A DNA stretch of 64,000 nt from Atriophallophorus winterbourni (lineage: Eukaryota; Platyhelminthes; Trematoda; Plagiorchiida; Microphallidae), in contig JACCGJ010001805.1 of assembly GCA_013407085.1 (NCBI GenBank), positions 1 to 64,000 of the forward strand, written 5' to 3'. The notes under the pieces are model-generated. The model had not been told where the DNA came from and made no database searches. It saw nothing but the letters and a program-made list of their open reading frames with translations. Below, piece by piece: positions 59,884-64,000 of this stretch (position 1 is its first letter; each line of letters starts with the position of its first letter). The translations under genes were made by a program, and so were the position numbers.

Positions 59884-62822
59884 CTATATAAAAGTCGTGA
59901 GATAAACTATTTGCGGCGAAAATTTCCAGTGAATAAAATGGAAATGACGTTTTGGTAGCGTTTGTTGTTTTTCTGCAGCTTTCCACTGGAAGCAATTCTG
60001 ACCACCTTGTTGCCTCTTCAATCCTTTCCTAATCGTTTGTCCTTCTACTTCTTCTTCTGGATCGAAAGCTGAAGGGATACTATCTGATTTAAGGTTCTTC
60101 ACAAAAATGAAACAATGGTGACTTTTGCTGGCAAGCCAAGCTATGAAATGAGAAGAACACCACCACATCCTTCCGTGGATCTGGTTCATCCTTCTCCACA
60201 AATTCTGATCCAAGGCGGTCTTGAATAGCAGATGTGATGGCAGACACAGGAGCTTTTTCGGTAGCGATTTCCAAGTGTTAATCACCCGTGTGAATAGCGT
60301 GCTTTCATTACTTATATTAAAATTCTAGACTTTTGTAACTTAAGGTCATGTCCAGGAGTTGTCGATTCACCTATTAATCGGAAGAACTGGAGGAACTCGT
60401 CGAAATATTGACCGAGATGATTGTGGCGAGTGAGGAGCAAATCGAATCTTTTTCTTCAAAGATCAAGGGGTTAAAGTTTCAGTAAGCTCCATCTATCTTC
60501 GTACGTAAGATGGCGCATACCGTGAACCAACTTAGTCCACTTCCAATGTACCATCTCCACGGTGTCACTTTCTCATTTAGACTGAGACAATGCAACGGGT
60601 AGCCCATTTTCTAATATAAGACGGACGTTCAACATGTAGAGCGCTTTAAACCTACGCGAGGAAATGGCCGCAAATAAACACCGAATGGCCCAGAGAATCC
60701 TTGTAGCGCAGAATATTCGTAAACAATTGTCCGACTTCAACTTCAAGGAATCCATAACCAGAATACCAAATGTATTTATGACACTCGCTGATTTGATGAA
60801 CTTACTTCTCAGAAGGTTTCCCCGTGTCATCGGAGCCCATGCGCATGAAGACTGAGTTAATCTAATTTGTATGCAGCGACAAGCGATTTGTCCTTTCAAC
60901 TCATCAGCTGCTCGTTGTAGTTGCGCGTTCCGATCCCGGGAACTAATAGAAGCCCACGGTTTCTGATCATTCGCGAATAAAAGACAACCGATGGCCACCG
61001 CGTCAGAAAGGTTACTCACGAAAATCTAAAATATCAACTTGCCAACCACAGATAGCTGCGGCACACCTAAGCTTGATATCACCTCTGAAGTCAAAACTCC
61101 ATTCACTTCTGAAAAGTTTGACCGCCCTCAAATGAATCCCTCGATCCACGTGAGAATACACTTTTGAATAGCTAAACCCTTTAGCTTGACGAGCAATTGC
61201 TGGGAAGGCACAAAGTCGGACGCCTTACTAAAGTCCTTAAAAACACCATCAACCGCGTAACCAGTTTTTGTCAAAGTACATCAGGTTTTTCGCGCCAGAA
61301 GCAAGTTAAATATGTATGACCGATCATTGGTAAATCCATGTTGTTGTGCGCAAGAACGCCCAAAAACAGAAATAAATTTCTCGATTTTAACCTTGATTAG
61401 CATTTCTAAAAAAACTTTCTGATCACAGAAATCAGGGTGACCGGCGTGTAATTTGCCGGACAACTAGTGTCATACACTTAGACAAATTTTATAATACTAT
61501 GTGTCCATTCCTGCGGTAGGATCCCAAAAAATAAAGATTTTCTAACAACTGAGCCAGCGGACATCTAAGAGCGCACATAAAACGAAAGAGAAGTCCAATA
61601 TGTGCTGGGAACATTGAAATCCCCCACAATCAAACAGTTCAGAAGTTCTACCGTGGTGAGAGATCTGTGAATTCAGTGTATTTGCCTGAGTATTAGGCGA
61701 ATAATATACAACACCAATATTTGCTTATACGACACCCTAAGATCCCACCTAGACCAGTAGTCTGCTTAAAACGAACTAACATGGTAACCGAGCTAAGTCT
61801 TTGAAGTATAACACAACGCAATACTGATTCTAGTGAATTCCTAATTAAAGCGAATGATTCGGTATCCAGGTAGGGTCTACTCGGTATCATTCTGCTGTGG
61901 TGAGAGCCAGATTTCCGTCCTTATGATGATCGTTGATGGGTCTTGCCTGATACGCTCAAGGAGTTCATACAGTCTGCTTTTCAAGCTTCTCGCGTTAAAA
62001 TAGATCAGTTGAACTATCCTGAGCACTCCGAATTCATATCATTAGAGGCTGATATAGAACTTCTGACCTCATCCTCACAACCCGAAAATAAACAAAGTGA
62101 AAGTTCAAAGTGATGTGTTGCTCACATCCCCTGAAGTGATAGTTCATTGTACCTGCCGCCTTGCGAACGGTAATCTCCAGACTAGGCTTTAGCATCTTCA
62201 CAGGATCATCCGGAGACTGATCACGCAGGAGCCGAAGTTCTTCCCCTAACCTGTATCCCCAAATTGCCTGAAACTTCACTTGCTCAACGGAGTCTAACAC
62301 AATATTTAAAGGTCTGTGGCGATCAGCTAGTGCTAGACAGCGGCCCAAACGAAATGCTATGCGTTTCGTAATAACCTTTCCCCCTTGGTCGAAAAGATGT
62401 CCAAGAAAATCATTTAGGAAATCGCGTTCTCGTTTAATACTGCCCATCTCAGAATCTGCAGTTTGTTTCCACGCATTGCAATGGATGACGCAAAAGGTTA
62501 TGCTTTTATCAGTTGCAAAACTCTTGTCTTTGTTACTTATAACATAAGCTTGCAATGGCACCTCATCAACTTCCTTGAGTTCATGAATTTTAATTGCACT
62601 GTCACAACTAACTCCATTTCTTGAACGGAGTGCAGGTGAGGAAGCAACTTCAGCAAAAGTGCACACAGATTCTAATTGCAAGCAACCTTGCTCTACACAA
62701 GATGAATAGTCTTTGTTCACATTTGCGGGCGAGTCACTATCTGCGTTTATCTCTGTAGAGACCGTGGTCGGTTTTAGCAGAAGCAGTGTCGACTTGAACC
62801 TGACTACTTATTTGACTACCTT
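59884..62822 (-). mobile_element. CR1-like LINE with ORF1-like and EN-RT regions
   Basis: Minus strand, 5' to 3': an ORF1-like frame (62034-62822); endonuclease start with YELLERIRQDPSTIIIRTEIWLSP (about 61880-61980); RT with QQHGFTNDRSYIFNLLLARKT (about 61290-61350), VFKDFSKASDFV and LLFANDQKPWASISSRDR (about 60930-60980); and the C-terminal end NTWKSLPKKLLCLPSHLLFK and LDQNLWRRM (about 60200-60280). Stops and shifts break the EN-RT part. Related to the fragment at 16843-17390. Confidence 0.82.
62034..62720 (-). pseudogene. LINE ORF1-like frame
   Basis: 228 open codons with no ATG at the start. Core RIAFRLGRCLALADRHRPLN, then IVLDSVEQV and LLRDQSPDDPVK, is the fragment-binding region found in ORF1 or N-terminal parts of CR1-like LINEs of flatworms. 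A role in RNA binding is inferred. It is the longest open frame of this element. Confidence 0.6.
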
Positions 62823-62829
62823 AACACGT

Positions 62830-64000
62830 TAGTGGAAAGCATATCTTACATATCGTGCGAATGATATCGCATGAAGCCAGCGATATATTTCTGTCTTTAT
62901 TCCACCACATCGAATATGCATCCAATTTAAACATATTTCATATTAAACAGATTTAGCGTTATCGGTAACCTGTTTCGGACATACAAGACAATAGTGAACA
63001 AATAAAGAAATAAACCATTTATTCGTGGATTTCCAAGACATGCTAAGCAAGATCAATAAATAACAAATTGTGAAAAAACTAAATATTTAAAATCTTTATT
63101 AAATTCATTATGTCGTTCGTGCAGGGGACTTTTTACTTTTGTTAAAATAATAGAGGTAAATGGCTATTAATAATTTCTACAAAATTTTAAAGTGTGAGCC
63201 TTTTTGTCCGTAATGAACTAATGGGATGAGGAAAAATAAATGTACCGAAAAATATTGATGTTCTACGGATGTGATCATCGAAGATATGAGAAATTGCGAA
63301 TAGGTCGAGCAGTCGAAGTTTTCAAATATGATTGTTCGAAACATAATTCTGTTTTGAATTGGAGACGTATTTCTCTAGAGTGAGCAGACCAGCCCACATT
63401 CTCTAGAGACCTACTTGCAGTCGATGGTGCATAATCTTCTTTTGCAGATTTATGAGTCGTGACCATTTTCGAACCTTTTGAAAATTTAATAAAATTTCTT
63501 GTGATAATCTCGTAATCGCTCGTGTTTAAAACAGCTCGAATATCGTTAACAATATCGAAATTTCGTAAGTAGCATACTTCCACGTTTGCCTTGAAATTTC
63601 CTCAATGTCCATCTCAAATAATAAACGATTGCAAAAACAGGAGTTTATCCGTACTCTCTTAGGAAGCATACTTCCTCATAACCGATAGTAACAGAAAGAC
63701 GCTTGTCTTGTTGACAGGTTTATCTTTCAAGAAAATATTTCGTCATGGAATATGGCACAGTTCAGTTGGCGCAGGACTGAAAATGGCTTATACTCTATTC
63801 AAGCGTCTAGAATTTCTGTCGATGGGAAGCTTTAAATAAGCGGTCACCATTGCCGAAATAGGTTGATTGTACTTTGGTAATTTCGTAGTATGCAACCGAC
63901 GATGTTAATTCGGCGTTATTCAGACCCTCCTTCGGTATACATGAATTTTTAGCTGCGACTTGTAATAAAACGGGAAGTGATTTTCTTCACCAAGCATGTT
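62830..64000. other. no gene assigned
   Basis: A minus-strand frame at 63275-63583 (102 codons, NFDIVNDIRAVLNTSDYEII) could be an exon: an acceptor-like TTTCAAG precedes it. It matches nothing I know. Confidence 0.3.

Noticed and set aside
60664..60855. 63-codon plus-strand frame (MAANKHRMAQRILVAQ)
   Set aside because: Antisense of the LINE RT C-terminal region read on the minus strand.
63275..63583. 102-codon minus-strand frame as a gene
   Set aside because: One acceptor-like site is not enough, and no family is recognised. It is noted only as a possible exon.

Overview
The window looks like nuclear DNA of a parasitic flatworm, most likely a digenean trematode. It is AT-rich and crowded with RTE-like and CR1-like LINE fragments and Ty3/gypsy pol remnants. 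Its two multi-exon genes mix kilobase introns with introns of only 29-35 nt, a mix known from flukes. I did not identify the species.

Three cellular genes can be read. (1) 460-12215, minus: a nine-exon RAD17 homologue (checkpoint clamp loader), missed by a simple ORF view because its exons are spread over 11.8 kb. All nine exons join in phase into about 619 residues. A decayed RTE-type LINE (6360-9770, plus) sits antisense in its fourth intron. (2) 35074-35997, plus: an intronless 307-residue rhodopsin-like GPCR with altered DRY, CWxP and NPxxY motifs. (3) 46856-55390, minus: a ten-exon coiled-coil gene of about 514 residues that resembles IQCE, a ciliary-base protein of Hedgehog signalling, but shows no IQ motif. 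Its exon phases also agree throughout.

The rest is mainly mobile DNA. The best element is a complete, apparently young LTR retrotransposon at 12895-15548: two identical 178-bp LTRs, a 5-bp target duplication (CCCAT), and one intact ORF encoding Gag, two zinc knuckles, protease and integrase, but no reverse transcriptase or RNase H. A 15-nt stretch just after its 5' LTR is perfectly complementary to a stretch inside the LTR, which suggests self-priming as in Tf1. Two other Ty3/gypsy elements (20730-23820 and 26300-29680, minus) are dead, with stops and changed catalytic residues. The second carries foldback elements that inserted later.

Layout: 1-12215 RAD17; 12895-15548 LTR element; 15843-16842 assembly gap; 16843-24950 LINE pieces around a dead Ty3 element; 26300-29680 second dead Ty3 element; 29780-32690 LINE ends and small inverted-repeat transposons; 35074-35997 GPCR; 37030-44420 LINE fragments; 44797-45067 a 38-bp inverted repeat; 46856-55390 IQCE-like gene; 57240-62822 LINE fragments, one with an ORF1-like frame. 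All homology calls come from reading translated motifs; no database search was run.
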